Assembly (NCBI GenBank): GCA_030765055.1
Contig: CM060953.1
Location: 73,573,836-73,637,835 of the forward strand
Direction of reading: 5' to 3'
Length of the DNA stretch: 64,000 nucleotides
Origin: Mantis religiosa
Taxonomy: Eukaryota; Arthropoda; Insecta; Mantodea; Mantidae
The notes beneath the pieces are model-generated. The model was not told the origin of the DNA, ran no database searches, and was given only the letters and a program-made list of their open reading frames with translations. How positions within the stretch are numbered: position 1 is the stretch's first letter; each line of letters begins with the position of its first letter. This document shows, in pieces, positions 11,970 to 25,254 of this stretch. Position numbers and translations under genes: made by a program.

Positions 11970-13180
11970 TGTAGCACACTTGATGACAAAAATGTAGCTG
12001 CCAGATACCAAATGGAACTGTTAAATGTACAATGTGACGATTTATTGAAGAACAAATATACATACAAGAAAGAGTTGGCTGACGTTTACATGAATGTCCC
12101 CCAAACCATATTTCCGAGGTTGCATTAACTTGCCTCCCGGACATTGTGTATGTTTGGCTCGACATATGTGTTCGAAAATTATTTCAATCTAACATGTAGC
12201 CTTCGATTACAAATTTCCCAGACATTAGGTCCTGACATTGATAAACTAGTTTAAGAAAAAAGGAACAGAAAGTGTCGGAAAATGTCCACGTAATTTGTTA
12301 TGAATGGGCTCCCTCTAATTTACAGAGAAAATTACTTTTTCTTTCATTTTATGTACTTTAAAACATGCGGGACCTTCAGATTAACTACGAGTTGAAGTTT
12401 TATATATTTTATCATAGCACAGAGCTAAACTGTAATTGTTTATAAACTGTGACCAGTTGTGTAATTAAAGCAGTCAGCATTAATATTACAACACTCAAGA
12501 TCTAAGTTGTACATATTATTAATACCCGATACGTTTCCTGTCTTTCCTACACTGTCGGAACCCCAACGAACTGTTTCCTTCCTCTTGGGCAGCAGAAATC
12601 AGCGCGATGCTAAACTGCCTTTGGTTCCGGACATATTTGGCGGTTAGAGTTGACAGAGCTGACGTCATACCGCCGCTACCTGCCTTCCTTTGTTTTAGAA
12701 TATATCTAAGTATTTTAAAAGCTGTATATCATGGAATGCTTCGAGACAAAAATCGGCAAACACAGACGTTCTATTCTAAACCTTCATATGTGAGCTAAGT
12801 ACAGTAGTCATCTAGAATTTTCAGAAAATTCTGAGTAAATATAAATATTTTATTCCGAATAAATTGACCTCTTGACGCTTAAATGTGCTCACAAGAACTC
12901 CAAACATATGAGGACAATTTAGAAATGTCTGATAGGTGTGGTTGAAATCCAACATTTTCACCCTCATTCTGTAACATTACCCGTTCCACCCGCAGCTCTG
13001 ATATGGCCCACTCAAAGCCATTACGTTTGATCGCAAACTTTGTGGTTTACCCTTTCACCTCACTCTCCCCGGTTGCCCCTCATCGCTTCCACAAATTGGA
13101 AATAGCGTGTGTTGGTACGTACTTCAGGGCGACCAACGTGCATAACTGGTCGTGAGGTATTCAGCCTTTTATGTTAACCT
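11970..13180. other. No supported gene; one isolated CRE motif
   Basis: Nothing coding is recognised. A second TGACGTCA motif occurs near 12660 within a locally more GC-rich patch, without a TATA box at the right distance. Confidence 0.4.
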
Positions 13181-13182
13181 CC

Positions 13183-13296
13183 CTAGGGTATTTCTCTAAA
13201 TAATGCATCTAGTGTACGGAAAAATAAAAATGTGAATAAACCAACAATAAAATAGGAAAGCTCGTGTAGCCCTCAGGTGTTTCATTTTTCCACTAA
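13183..13296 (+). repeat. Unclassified interspersed repeat, copy 1
   Basis: Matches the segment at 18143-18261. Both contain GGTATTTCT or GGCATTTCT, then TAAATA, GAAAAATAAAA or GAAATAAAAG, CAATAAAATA, and an almost identical end AAAGCTCGTGTAGCCCTCAG followed by G(T/A)GTTTCATTTTTCC. Neither copy has coding capacity. I do not recognise the family. The conserved end could be one terminus of a larger element. Confidence 0.7.
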
Positions 13297-13572
13297 AGCA
13301 GGTGTGTAGCTGAATATATGAGCACATTACAAGTATTGTGGAATTATAACGTATATTCAAAACCCTCGTTACCCAGAAGCATTAGATTATAAATTTGAGA
13401 CTGTTTCTTCTTCACCACTATTTTCATGTTTAAGGCAAGATGTAGATACCCCTTAATTCGTTATTAATACATCCGTAAAATTTTGTCCACAATGGTCAAA
13501 AAGACGTACTTTGTGTTTCTGTGGTACATTCTGTTTGCATTATTAATTTCATAGTAATGCTTTGCAATGACT

Positions 13573-13816
13573 GGCGACACCATGGTGGAATGGTTAGGCC
13601 ACTTGACTCTCACCTAGTGGTCCGTGTTCGGTCCCAGTCAATATCATATGGGATTCGTTCAGGTCCAAGTGGCCTTTATGCTTTGCTGTACCATTTCATA
13701 ACTAACACAATGTACTCCATCCTGAATATTCTGTTAGGTCCAGAATTTCTCTGCATCCTGGTGAGTGTAAGTCCTCCAAAGGAGGAAGGTAAAACGGAAA
13801 TCGAAGTACACACTTG
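13573..13816 (+). mobile_element. tRNA-derived SINE, family C
   Basis: A tRNA-like head spans 13573-13640, with ATGGTGGAATGGTTAGGCC as the A-box region and GTGTTCGGTCCCAGTC as the B-box region. A non-coding body follows, ending in GTAAAACGGAAATCGAAG. Flanking TTGCAATGACT (left) and TTGAATGACT (right) look like a target duplication of about 10 bp with one indel. The head type is similar to tRNAs with a GTGG-NNNN-GGTTAG D arm, but it is too altered to be a working tRNA gene. Confidence 0.65.
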
Positions 13817-13824
13817 AATGACTT

Positions 13825-14601
13825 CTATATTTATATAGCATTTTACAAATTAAATCACCTATTTTTATTTACCCAAATTCCCAAATACATTTTTCTCCAA
13901 TATCTTTCCCTTAATATCATCCAATATACCTTGTTGAAATGAGTAAAGTCTGAATTGTGAAACTAAATATTTTGTAGAAAATTTGAAGCAAAAATAGATA
14001 AAGCGTGATAGAAGCACTTCAAAATAGTTAGCAGCCAAAATACTCAGAGAATTAAATTCTTCCTAAGTTTAAACATATATGTCTTGGTCTGATTCTAATG
14101 TTGAATATCTGTACAAGGAACTGTAAAGCGAATACATAGTTTTAAGTTAAAAGGAGTGTAAAATGTTATATTAGAAAGAACATATTACAGCAAGAAGTTT
14201 AAAATTGTTAGTACTCAATTTATGCAGCTGATACTAGACTTGAAGTTTAGTGTTTCCATCGATAGACTACTTTATGGCAAGTTTTGGATTACCTTCTCCA
14301 AATTTCAATCGATGCAGCAAGTTTAAAACTGGTTTATTATAGCTTTTTAATCATTTCTAACTTAAAAGCTACCCATATTCATAGTTCCTGAGGGTAGGGA
14401 AATATTTTAAGTAAAGAAAACCGCTACCACTGGAATTCGAACCTGGCTAACATTTGACTACAGAGATGCTTTAGGTGGGCAGCATTATATGAGTAAAAGA
14501 AAATTGTAGAATATTGCGGAGATGTTTGGTTTTCATTAATGAACATATAAAACTTAGTTATTTGCAAACCCCATGATAAGAGAGCATTAATGTAATTAAA
14601 A
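13825..14601. other. No supported feature
   Basis: AT-rich sequence lacking recognisable genes or repeats. Confidence 0.4.
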
Positions 14602-14603
14602 TA

Positions 14604-15527
14604 CGAGGGCTGTTCAATAAAGAATGATCACAATTTTTGTGACAACATACCTATACTCATTCTCATAATTTTGATGGTCCTTCACAAAATAGTCTCCCCT
14701 GAATGCGATTCAATAGTCCCAGCATTTCTGCCAGTCTTCAAAGACATGCTGGATACCATTTATTTGAGGGATCATTCAAAATCGCCTCCGCAGCCTTCAC
14801 CAATGCCTCTGATGATGGATACTGTCTCCCACGAAGGCATTTCTTCAAGTTAGAGAATAGAAAAGAGTCACGTGGGGCTAAATCCGGACAATAGGGAGGG
14901 TACAGTATTCACTTCACGTTGATTTTTGCAAGATATTCAGCAACAACATTGGCAATATGCGGCCGCGCATTATTGTAGTGCAGCATCCAGCCTGCTTCAA
15001 AGAAATGTGGTCTTTTGCGCCTGGTATGGACTTGCCATGTTTTCAGGACATCCCTGTAGTATTGTCCAGTTTTACTGATGTGCGTGCAGGTAAAAAATGC
15101 TGATAAACAATTCCATGAATATCAAAGAATGAAATGACCATATCTTTCCCAGCAGAAGCAATCACTTTTGCTTTTTTTTGGGGGGGGTTGGTGATGAAGG
15201 AGATATCCACACTGAGCTTTGCTGTTTGCTCTCAGGATCAAAATGATGTAGCCAAATTTCGTCAGCAGTGATTACGTCTGAAATAAACTGCGGATCTTAA
15301 TCTAACATCAACTTTAACTGCATGTTACCCCCATTGAAGTGGTAGGCAATACTGAACCTGTCTGAAGTTGCCTGGTTCTCTCAGGCGGGAAACAGGAGTT
15401 CCAACAATGAAACTATTACAGCGTGTTTGTTTCACATTAAGCTAACAGAATATAATAAGTCTGAATTTTAGTGCGAAATTTTATGACCGTAAAATAAATT
15501 ATGATCATTCTTATTGAACAGTCCTCG
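14604..15527 (-). mobile_element. Mariner element, family 1, internally deleted
   Basis: The left end reads CGAGGGCTGTTCAATAAAGA. The right end, in reverse complement, reads CGAGGACTGTTCAATAAGAA. Both are flanked by TA (14602-14603 and 15528-15529). The transposase remnant lies on the minus strand. Compared with the 1.3-kb copy at 19.0 kb it lacks about 400 bases. In the minus-strand sense the reading passes from the start region (ATGGGGGTAACA) directly into TGCAGTTAAAGTTGATG, which in the other copy lies about 400 bases farther on. The first catalytic region is intact (ADEIWLHHFDPESKQQ). The second has changed from HDNAR to YNNAR, losing the Asp, and a stop follows. It would be a non-autonomous derivative, now decayed. 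Confidence 0.87.
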
Positions 15528-15573
15528 TAAGTAATTATTATGAAAAGCTTCAAATGTAGTCAAATATCAGTAT

Positions 15574-15598
15574 GTATATATATATATATATATATATT
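15574..15598. repeat. (TA)n microsatellite
   Basis: Short alternating TA run just beyond the mariner end. Confidence 0.9.
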
Positions 15599-15762
15599 GC
15601 TAGTGTATTCTTATACTGGTTCTAGTTTTACTACCTATCTAACGAATGGGTGCATTTGTTATGGGAGTTAGCTAGTGTAGAACGAGCACCGTTTAGAGGG
15701 GCCAGTGAAGGCGGGAATATAGGGCAATACAGTCGGACCACCGAAACACCAGCATAGCATAC

Positions 15763-16256
15763 TGTCGCGAACCCATCATTTACGATAGCGCGGGACAGAG
15801 AGATAAGGGGCAGATAGTGTCGGGCGAAGATGAACAGCATTCCTAAGCAGATAAACAGAGCGCGGAGATAAAGGGCATTCCAAAACAGATAAAGTGAGGT
15901 AAATGAAACATTCTAGTGACATCTTGATTGATACATAACATTCGATTTCTTGTTTGTTACAGAAATATCTAGTAATATGTGTAGTAGTATATATAAGGAA
16001 CCCGAGACTCGCCAAGACAGTCGTAAACAGAACAGTTGTAAACAGAATCGTGATGAGAGTTGTAATCAGAACTGAATTGTGTGAACGCTTTTTTTTGTGG
16101 ACGGTGACTTTAGATGATTGTAATTGTGTATGTGACGTAATTGTGCTACTGTAAGATTGACCAGAGTGTATTTCTACAAAAATAAATAACAGTTTGAATT
16201 TCTGCAACTTGGAGTTTTAATTCTACGAACCCACAAAGTCACAATACGAAGTGACA
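15763..16256 (+). mobile_element. Solo LTR-like sequence, copy A
   Basis: It begins TGTCGCGAACCC and ends near AAGTCACAATACGAAGTGACA. It is colinear with 20997-21424. Shared landmarks are CGCGGAGATAAA, AACAGATAAA, TAGTGNC(A/G)TCTTGATTG, a TATA box (TATATATAAG at 15988), GACAGTCGTAA about 25-30 bases later, GTGTATTTCTAC, and TTTTAATTCTACGAACCCAC near the end. AATAAA occurs near 16180. This order (TATA box, start region, polyadenylation signal, TG...CA ends) is what an LTR retrotransposon's terminal repeat looks like. No gag or pol lies beside it, so it is probably a solo LTR. Clear target duplications were not found. Confidence 0.68.
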
Positions 16257-16259
16257 CGA

Positions 16260-16738
16260 TGCATAGTTTTGCACTTGCGAAATCGATCTTCCATAACTTT
16301 AAGTATTCCCCAGATTGTGTCCTTCCTTCATAGAGAGCTTTTCTTCAACCTCATTCTTGAGTAGGTATACGTACTATAGATATTTTTTTTCTCTTCTCTG
16401 TTCATAAAACTCGAGAAAAGTTGTGTGCATAACACATGTTTCGAACTTTCTACTTTTTCGCTATATTATTCATAGTTCGGTCAGCTCTCCCACTGCAATT
16501 GCTGTCCTTTTCATATCATTATTTTACGAAATAATTAGACCTTAATATTTCTCTTCTTTACGAAACTCCAAAACATTAAATATTAATTTTCTACTTTGTG
16601 GACATATACATTGTGAGGGAGCATTTGCATTTTGACCTGGTTCGAAACCGCCCAAGAGGCCGTAAGAGACTCAACTGGTGCATTTAAGTATTTGCCGAAC
16701 AGTAGAGATCACACATCGGAAATGATGGCGTAATTTAT
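16260..16738. other. No supported feature
   Basis: AT-rich sequence between the LTR and the tetranucleotide field. Nothing recognised. Confidence 0.4.
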
Positions 16739-16739
16739 T

Positions 16740-17220
16740 ACTTATTTGTTGATTGATTAATTAAGTTATTTATTTATTTATTTACTTACTCTTTCACTCA
16801 CTCACTAGCTCACTCACTCACTCCCTCACTCCCTCCCTCCCTCAATCACTCACTCACTCACTCACTCACTCACTTACCCACTTACTTGCCCATTTACCCA
16901 CTTACCTACTTACCCACTTACCCACTTACTCACTTACCCACTTAACCACTTACTTACCCACTTACTCACTTACCCGCTTACCCATTTACTTACTCACTCA
17001 CTTACTTACCCACTTACTCACTTACCCACTTACCCACTTACTAACGTAACCACTTACCTACTTACCTACCTACGTACGTACCTACCTGCCAGCTTGCCTG
17101 CCTACTGCTTATTTATTCATTGATTGATTCATTGATTCATTCACTAATTGATCGATTCATTAATGGATTCATTGATCCATTCATTCATTTATTCGTTTAT
17201 TTAACTGGTTTATTTACAAC
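16740..17220. repeat. Degenerate tetranucleotide repeat field
   Basis: Starts as ATTT units, changes through CACT and CCTC to a long ACTT/ACCC mixture, and leaves through ACCT and ATTC/GATT units. The outer parts are AT-rich and the core is CA-rich, as in the 8.07-8.43 kb field. Confidence 0.9.
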
Positions 17221-17224
17221 TGTT

Positions 17225-18140
17225 TGTAAGACGCGGTTTCAAAAATTCTAACGCAGTAACATTGTATGACCTGCAAAGTTTAATAAACCTTAATAAGCAA
17301 TTTTTCCCTTACCAATTTGTGGTACTTAAAATATTATAAAATTCAAATAAAAACAGGAGTATTTCCGAAACAAAGGCACAGTTTACAGGTTATAAAAAAT
17401 TCTGGGTTTCCCCGTTGTACGACGTATAACAATGACTAAGGGGACGTCTTCAATATCATCGATCTTCCGAATATTATTTATGTCCATTTGATACGGGCTA
17501 CCGCTAGGTAAGTATGAAGTGACAGGTGACATAGGATGGCCGAAACAGAAGTCAGGGCAAAGCAGTGATCAGGGTCTCAATGATTTCGGTATGTTGCTCT
17601 TCAGACTGCAGGTTAAGGCTTGCGCAGCCCTCTGTGACACCCGGAAAACAGATACCGCCATCCCAGCGGAAGAAAGCTTGCAAACAACTTTTTTTTTGGG
17701 AGGGGGGGGGGGGCTTCCGTAGGATGACGAGACTCTCTCCGATATTTGCACCCCTAAAATATTCAAGCATGAGAAGGATGAATTAAAATCAGAAAATGAA
17801 GTGGCATGTGTAGGGACATGAAATTCGAAGACGTAATTGCTCTTCGCTGCTTTCACCTACGAACCAGAGGAATCCTATGAAGAAATCTTAGTCCAGAAAG
17901 ATCTACATGGAAACCCAACCCACGACTTCCCGACTGCGTAACATATGCCGCATATAGCCTCCACCACTTCGTTGGTTTACTCTCTATCATAAACGTGTGT
18001 CTACATACTACGTCTTTCCGGTTTTACAAGCTTAACAGTAGTAAGGAGGACTTTAGAGTCCATTTACAGAGGATTCTAGATATGCATTTTGTTTGCTGTG
18101 ATATATCCCAAAGAAAGAACATCAATTACTAGAGTAGTAA
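17225..18140. other. No supported gene; G-run at about 17700
   Basis: The only composition feature is a run of Ts followed by about 13 Gs interrupted by an A (17690-17713). Short overlapping open frames across it are in all frames and show no motif. Confidence 0.45.
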
Positions 18141-18142
18141 TT

Positions 18143-18261
18143 TCCCTGGGGCATTTCTATAAATAGTGTATGTATGTGGTACACAGAGAAATAAAAGTAC
18201 AGATAAAGGGGCAATAAAATATAAAAGCTCGTGTAGCCCTCAGGAGTTTCATTTTTCCGCC
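18143..18261 (+). repeat. Unclassified interspersed repeat, copy 2
   Basis: Second copy of the repeat at 13183-13296, same orientation. The strongest match is the right-hand 45 bases around AAAGCTCGTGTAGCCCTCAG. Non-coding. Confidence 0.7.
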
Positions 18262-18264
18262 AAT

Positions 18265-19034
18265 CTTAAATCTTATCTGTTATTACAAACCTTTTAAAAT
18301 ATCACCGTGAAATGTTTACAAAATGTATACGTGGACATTGTAATTTTAGTGATATGCTTTTATGTTATAATCCTGATTATAAAGGAGGATATGACTATTA
18401 GTTCATCAGTAACGTATTTTCATGACAATTTATGAGCATTTTTATATCAAATATCAACAGCACTGGTGGTTGCTTTCATCATAAATAATGTAACAAGGTG
18501 AACAACAGTACCTCGCTTTACATTCGGTTCGACTATTTCAGCAAATTATATAACACCAACAAAAAGTGTAACTACCTATACTTAAAATTATATGAAATAT
18601 GTCTAGTTTTACATTTTCCATGTAAGGCCTTCTGATGTTTACTTGATTATTATGAACAGAATATGCTTCCGGTGGAACAGTTCGTTTTAATTTAAAAACC
18701 CAAAATGTTGTTATTAATTTATATTTGTTATTTAAAATTTATTTTAAAATATTTAAATAGAATTTAAACTTAAACATCATTCAGTGAGGTGAGAAAGAAG
18801 AATCTTCACATAGCCATTGATTATCGCTGCACCGTTAACTATCTTTGGACATTTACAAAATGATATTTTAATTTTAACAGCTGATGTAAAATAAATATTC
18901 AAAACTATACTTAATTTTCAGATTTAGCTTTCATTTACTAAAAGGAAGAGCAAATTACCAGAAAATCATTCATTATCTAAGCCCTTAATTATTTGGATTA
19001 AGCCTTGATTAGTCATCCTAAAATTTAATTTCAA
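18265..19034. other. AT-rich stretch, nothing recognised
   Basis: Very AT-rich, with several poly-A and poly-T patches and no gene or repeat signal. Confidence 0.45.
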
Positions 19035-19036
19035 TA

Positions 19037-20333
19037 CGAGGGCTGTTCAATAAAGAATGATCATAATTTTTGTACGGTCATAATTTTTCGCACTAAAATT
19101 CAATCTTATTATATTCTGTTAGCTTAATATGAAACAAAAAAGCCGTAGTAGTTTCATTGTTGCCTGTGGGAACCAGGCAAAATTCAGACATGTTCAATAT
19201 CTCCTACCGCTGCAATGGAGGTAACACGGGAGAAACAGTATGCGGCTTTGAAATCCTGCTTTCGTCTCAACAAATCTGCAATTGAGGCCTATACACTGTT
19301 ACAGGAGACCTATGGAAAGTCTGTTCTTCCCTACAGCACATCTCGAAGGTGGTTTCAAATGTTTAAAGAGGGGAGACAATTAATTTCAAAGGAAGGTGGA
19401 CCCGGTGCTCCAGTTACTGCTCTTACGGAAGAAAACAGCAACACTGCTTCTGTCATTGTGAGAGAGGATCCACGAATTAACTTAAGATCACTTTGTGTAA
19501 TACTGAACATTTCATTAGGTGCCACCCACACGTTAATGACAAAAACATTACACATGCAACGTGTTTGTGCGCGATGGGTTCCAATACTGTTGATTTCCGA
19601 ACATAAGGACATTCGCATGCAAGTCTGCATGCAGTTAAACTTGATGTTAGGGAAAGATACGGAGTTTGTGCCAAACGTAATCACTGATTTGAAACTTGGC
19701 TACATCATTTTGATTCTGAGAGCAAACAGCAAAACTCAGTGTGGAAATCTCCATCATCACCATCCCCCCCAAAAGGCAACAGTGGTTGCTTCTGCTGGGA
19801 AAACTATGGTCATCTCATTCTTTGATATTCATGGAATGGTGTATCAGCATGTTGGACCTGCACACACATCAGTAACTGGACAATACTACAGGGATGTCCT
19901 GAAAACATTACAAGTCCATATCAGGCGCGAAACCCCACATTTCCGCGAAGCAGGCTGGATGCTGCAGCACGATAATGCGCGGACGAATATTGCCAATGCT
20001 GTTGCTGAATATCTTGCAAAATTCAACGGGAAGTGCATCCCTCACCATCCCTATTGTCCGTGCTTAGCCCCATGTGACACTTTTCTGTTCCCAAACTTGA
20101 ATAACGCCTTCGTGAGAGACATTATCCATCATCAGAAGCAGTGATGAAGGCTGCGGAGGCGATTGTGAAGGATCGCTCAAAAATGGTTTCCAGCATGTCT
20201 TTGAAGACTGGCAGAAACACTGGGACAAGTGCATCGCGTTCAGGGGAGACTATTTTGAGAAGGATGAAATTATTAGGATGAGTAAAGGTACGTTGCCAAA
20301 AAAAAGTGGCCATTCTTTATTGAACAGCCCTCG
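19037..20333 (+). mobile_element. Mariner element, family 1, full length
   Basis: The terminal inverted repeats are CGAGGGCTGTTCAATAAAGA on the left and its exact inverse on the right. TA duplications lie at 19035-19036 and 20334-20335. The length of 1,297 bp is typical of mariner. It carries a nearly continuous transposase frame. It is the reference copy for the deleted relative at 14.6 kb. Confidence 0.93.
19215..20280 (+). pseudogene. Mariner transposase, frameshifted
   Basis: The open part runs 309 codons from ATG 19215 and is a mariner cut-and-paste transposase. The N-terminus has the helix-turn-helix region (AIEAYTLLQETYGKSVLPYS, then RRWFQMFKEGR). The second and third catalytic residues sit in QHDNAR and LAPCDTFLFP with exactly 34 residues between the two Asp, the mariner D34D signature. 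Around the first Asp the frame is disturbed. After VITD the protein reads LKLGYIILILRANSKTQ, whereas another frame reads ETWLHHFDSESKQQ. A second shift near the C-run at about 19765 restores the frame. Another shift near 20140 cuts off the C-terminus, which continues in another frame as GFQHVFEDWQKHWDKCIAFR. So it looks long and open but should not work. Confidence 0.92.
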
Positions 20334-20339
20334 TATATT

Positions 20340-20518
20340 CCAATGTTTCTCAAAAAACAAATCATTTAAACCAAGAAAAGCTACCTAGTAAGGAGTTATT
20401 CAGAGCAAAATTTGAGAAAGTACAGTCGTATGCAATTGCAAAGAAATAAATCACATAACGTGAGCATAAAAAGACTATCGTTTTAAACAGAAACACCAAT
20501 TTGTAGGCTACTATTTAT
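20340..20518. other. Spacer
   Basis: No feature recognised. Confidence 0.4.
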
Positions 20519-20526
20519 ATTACTAC

Positions 20527-20899
20527 ACCGAGCGAGATAGCTCAGGCGGTTTCGTTTGTGGCTCGCATTCGGGAGGCACGGGCTCGATTCCCGTGGCCGA
20601 CCTACCTGAACCATGGGTTTTTTTCGGGGGGGGGGGGTTCCCGGATCGCCAGGCAAATGCTGGTTAGGATAATTACATTTCCCTAAATGCCTGTCTCTCT
20701 ATTTCATCTCCATTATCAATTCACGCCATGTCTCATTCGATGGTCTCTTTCAGGGTAGATGTGTCGTTGGGTGTCTCGGCACCTTGGGTCGGTCGCCCTC
20801 TGTCTCCTCTCAGCTCATCCTTCCTCCCCACTTAGAGCTTAGGTACAGTAAACCACAGGTTTTGGTGTCAAATCCCCTCCATAGTAATCCTAATCCTAC
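20527..20899 (+). mobile_element. tRNA-derived SINE, family D, with 8-bp TSD
   Basis: The head (20527-20603) has the A-box region GATAGCTCAGGCGGTT and the B box GGGCTCGATTCCCGTGG. A non-coding body follows with a G-run at about 20627 and the segment CTCATTCGATGGTCTCTTTC. ATTACTAC is present at 20519-20526 and 20900-20907, which gives both boundaries. No protein is encoded. This is the longest SINE in the window and the only copy of its family that I see here. Confidence 0.78.
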
Positions 20900-20996
20900 A
20901 TTACTACTCCAAAGGGGTTATGAATCTTTTTTTCTGCAAGGGGTTAAGAGTTCATAAAATATTATACACGTACTGTTTTAAAGGCACTTAAAATAT

Positions 20997-21424
20997 TGTC
21001 GCGAACCCGTTGTTGTAGCTGGTGCGGTCGGTGCATCCAAAGGGACAGATAGTTCAGCGCGGAGATAAAAAGATTGCCGAAACAGATAAAGATAGATAAC
21101 TGGAAGGTTCGTCCTTCTAGTGCCGTCTTGATTGTGACGGAACATGCGATTAATTTCCAGAAATAACAGTGGAGCTATAAAAGAAGCCGCGGATCGCCTG
21201 TTGAGACAGTCGTAACTGAACTTGATTCATGTGAGTGCAGCTGTGTTTTTAAAGTGAACTCTTGTTTGTGGTCGACGACCTTGGTATTTGTGTATATTAC
21301 ATCATTCTGTTTCTGCTGCCAAAGGTGTACAAACTGTATTTCTACGGAAATAGAGAGCATTTCGGAATTTCTGCAAAGTGAACTTTTAATTTCAAGAACC
21401 TACAAAGTCACGGTATAAGTGTTG
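20997..21424 (+). mobile_element. Solo LTR-like sequence, copy B
   Basis: Begins TGTCGCGAACCCGTTG and shares colinear landmarks with copy A at 15763-16256. They include CGCGGAGATAAA, a TATA box (TATAAAAG at 21176), GAGACAGTCGTAA about 30 bases downstream, TGTATTTCTACGGAAATA and TTTTAATTTCAAGAACC near the end. The start region downstream of TATA is the most conserved part after the termini. No internal retroviral-type gene is adjacent. Confidence 0.65.
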
Positions 21425-21429
21425 TATCT

Positions 21430-21685
21430 ACAGTTAATAGATACATATCAAAACCAATATTTAAACCAAATTTACACTAGTACATAAAAGACTAAAATTG
21501 TGATTCGGCAATCTTTTTCCTGTGGACTCTCCTTAAACAAATGCAGTTTTTCCAAATAAAGATTAATTTCTAATGAAAGAATTTCGCAAAATTGGTGGCC
21601 TGGATCGTTGGAAAATGTTGGAATAATTCAAAGTTTCGTAGTTATAGGACTGTGTGTCCTTAGGTTTTCTACGGTACACATACGG
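21430..21685. other. Spacer before the Jockey-like relic
   Basis: Nothing clearly recognised. It may include badly decayed upstream reverse-transcriptase sequence. Confidence 0.35.
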
Positions 21686-21689
21686 AAAT

Positions 21690-23968
<2,279 letters not shown>

Positions 23969-23969
23969 T

Positions 23970-24640
23970 AAAGGGAATCGGAGTCAAGATATATCTTGAC
24001 AGAAAAAGCTTGAAAGCGCTCATCATGGATATGTAGAAATCCTTTTCTCCGCTGCATTACATTCAGATAAGTCTCAGGTGCGTGGTACTGAATCCAGAAC
24101 TTATCCTTTTGGGATTGAACTGCTAAGAAAGTTTTCGTCGCTAGGTTTACGATCTTTTTTTCCTTATTCTCTCTTCTTTGTAAGTCAACTTCTTTTGGGA
24201 GATATTTGCAAGAAACTTTCTGAAACTTCAATTGATTGTGAAGGATAACCTGCTCAAAGCTCTGCTTATTTCCCAAATGGTTCAATAATCCTACAAAAGT
24301 GCTGCTTGCACCAACTTTCCAATAGTGTGCTAATGTGTCGATGGCATAGTAATACTAAAACGCAAGCATTAATGCTCCTCTGTAATCTCTTATCAATGAA
24401 ATATGTCTGATATCTGATCAATAAGAATATTACTAGCTTCATATCCATGCATGTATCCATTAATAGATATGGTCTGCAAAAGTGTATCTTTGTACTAAAA
24501 CAAAATAAATTCCGGCAGCTTATTTTAAATCTTCTAAGATACCTAACCGCCTACTACAGACTCTCTCACAGCTTTGTGTATACTACAAGTTATATCCATT
24601 AAAAATAAGAGACTGATTTTCTTTCAATGCTTTGATGTCT
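23970..24640. other. No supported gene
   Basis: One of the array-driven open frames extends to about 24285 but has no recognisable motif. Otherwise nothing is seen. Confidence 0.45.
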
Positions 24641-25115
24641 TCGTGCCTCCCGTTGGGGAGGGGATCCGTCCACTTCAGCTGCCGAGGTGCGGGCGCTGCG
24701 GACCCTTAGCACTCGTGGTACCTCTGACGTTACTAGAGGAACCTCGGGCCCGAACATTCAAGCCTCTCCCTGAATGGAAGTTGTTCGGTTTGGGTTGGAC
24801 ACGAGGGGGCAGGGTGTTCCCGACACCCACGGGGAATTTGGTACCTCCGACCAGGCTACGGCCGCGGGCCCACCGAGGTTTTCGGTAGTCTTCCCTGCGG
24901 GGAAGTGTATCCACTTCCATTCCGACTTGACGTTGTGTTCAGCGGGGAGGGGTCTTTTAACAAATCAGGTATTGCCCTATGGAAAGAGTAAGAATATCCA
25001 TCGCTCCCGGGTAGAAGGAGGTTCGGGTCCTTGGTCCTGCGGGTCCAGGACTAATGGGAGTAGAACCTCTGCACTTAACTCTCTTCATGCCCCTCTCAAA
25101 TACAGCCCAAAATAA
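24640..25115. other. GC-rich block of unknown origin
   Basis: About 470 bases are clearly more GC-rich than the rest of the window, with many GGG and CCC runs and sequences such as CTACGGCCGCGGGCCCACCG. Open frames appear in several frames and none has a motif. It lies immediately 5' of a reverse-transcriptase relic. In some Jockey-group elements the 5' untranslated region is GC-rich and holds an internal promoter. That would fit a copy with its middle deleted, but this is inference. Confidence 0.45.
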
Positions 25116-25254
25116 CTACAAACTTTGTTACATTAAAAAATCCTAGATAGTAATGGCCCCCTCCCCATTTGTTGACTGTTTACTGTTTCATCGCAATTGG
25201 TACGTGTTCATACTTTGACGATACTAGTATTATATTTAACAAGGCTGTGAATAC

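Noticed and set aside
17519..17856. Four overlapping short frames around a G-run
   Set aside because: They overlap in different frames and strands and contain no motif.
24574..25115. Overlapping 80-113-codon frames in the GC-rich block
   Set aside because: Stop codons are rare in GC-rich DNA, so open frames in several frames are expected. None has a domain.
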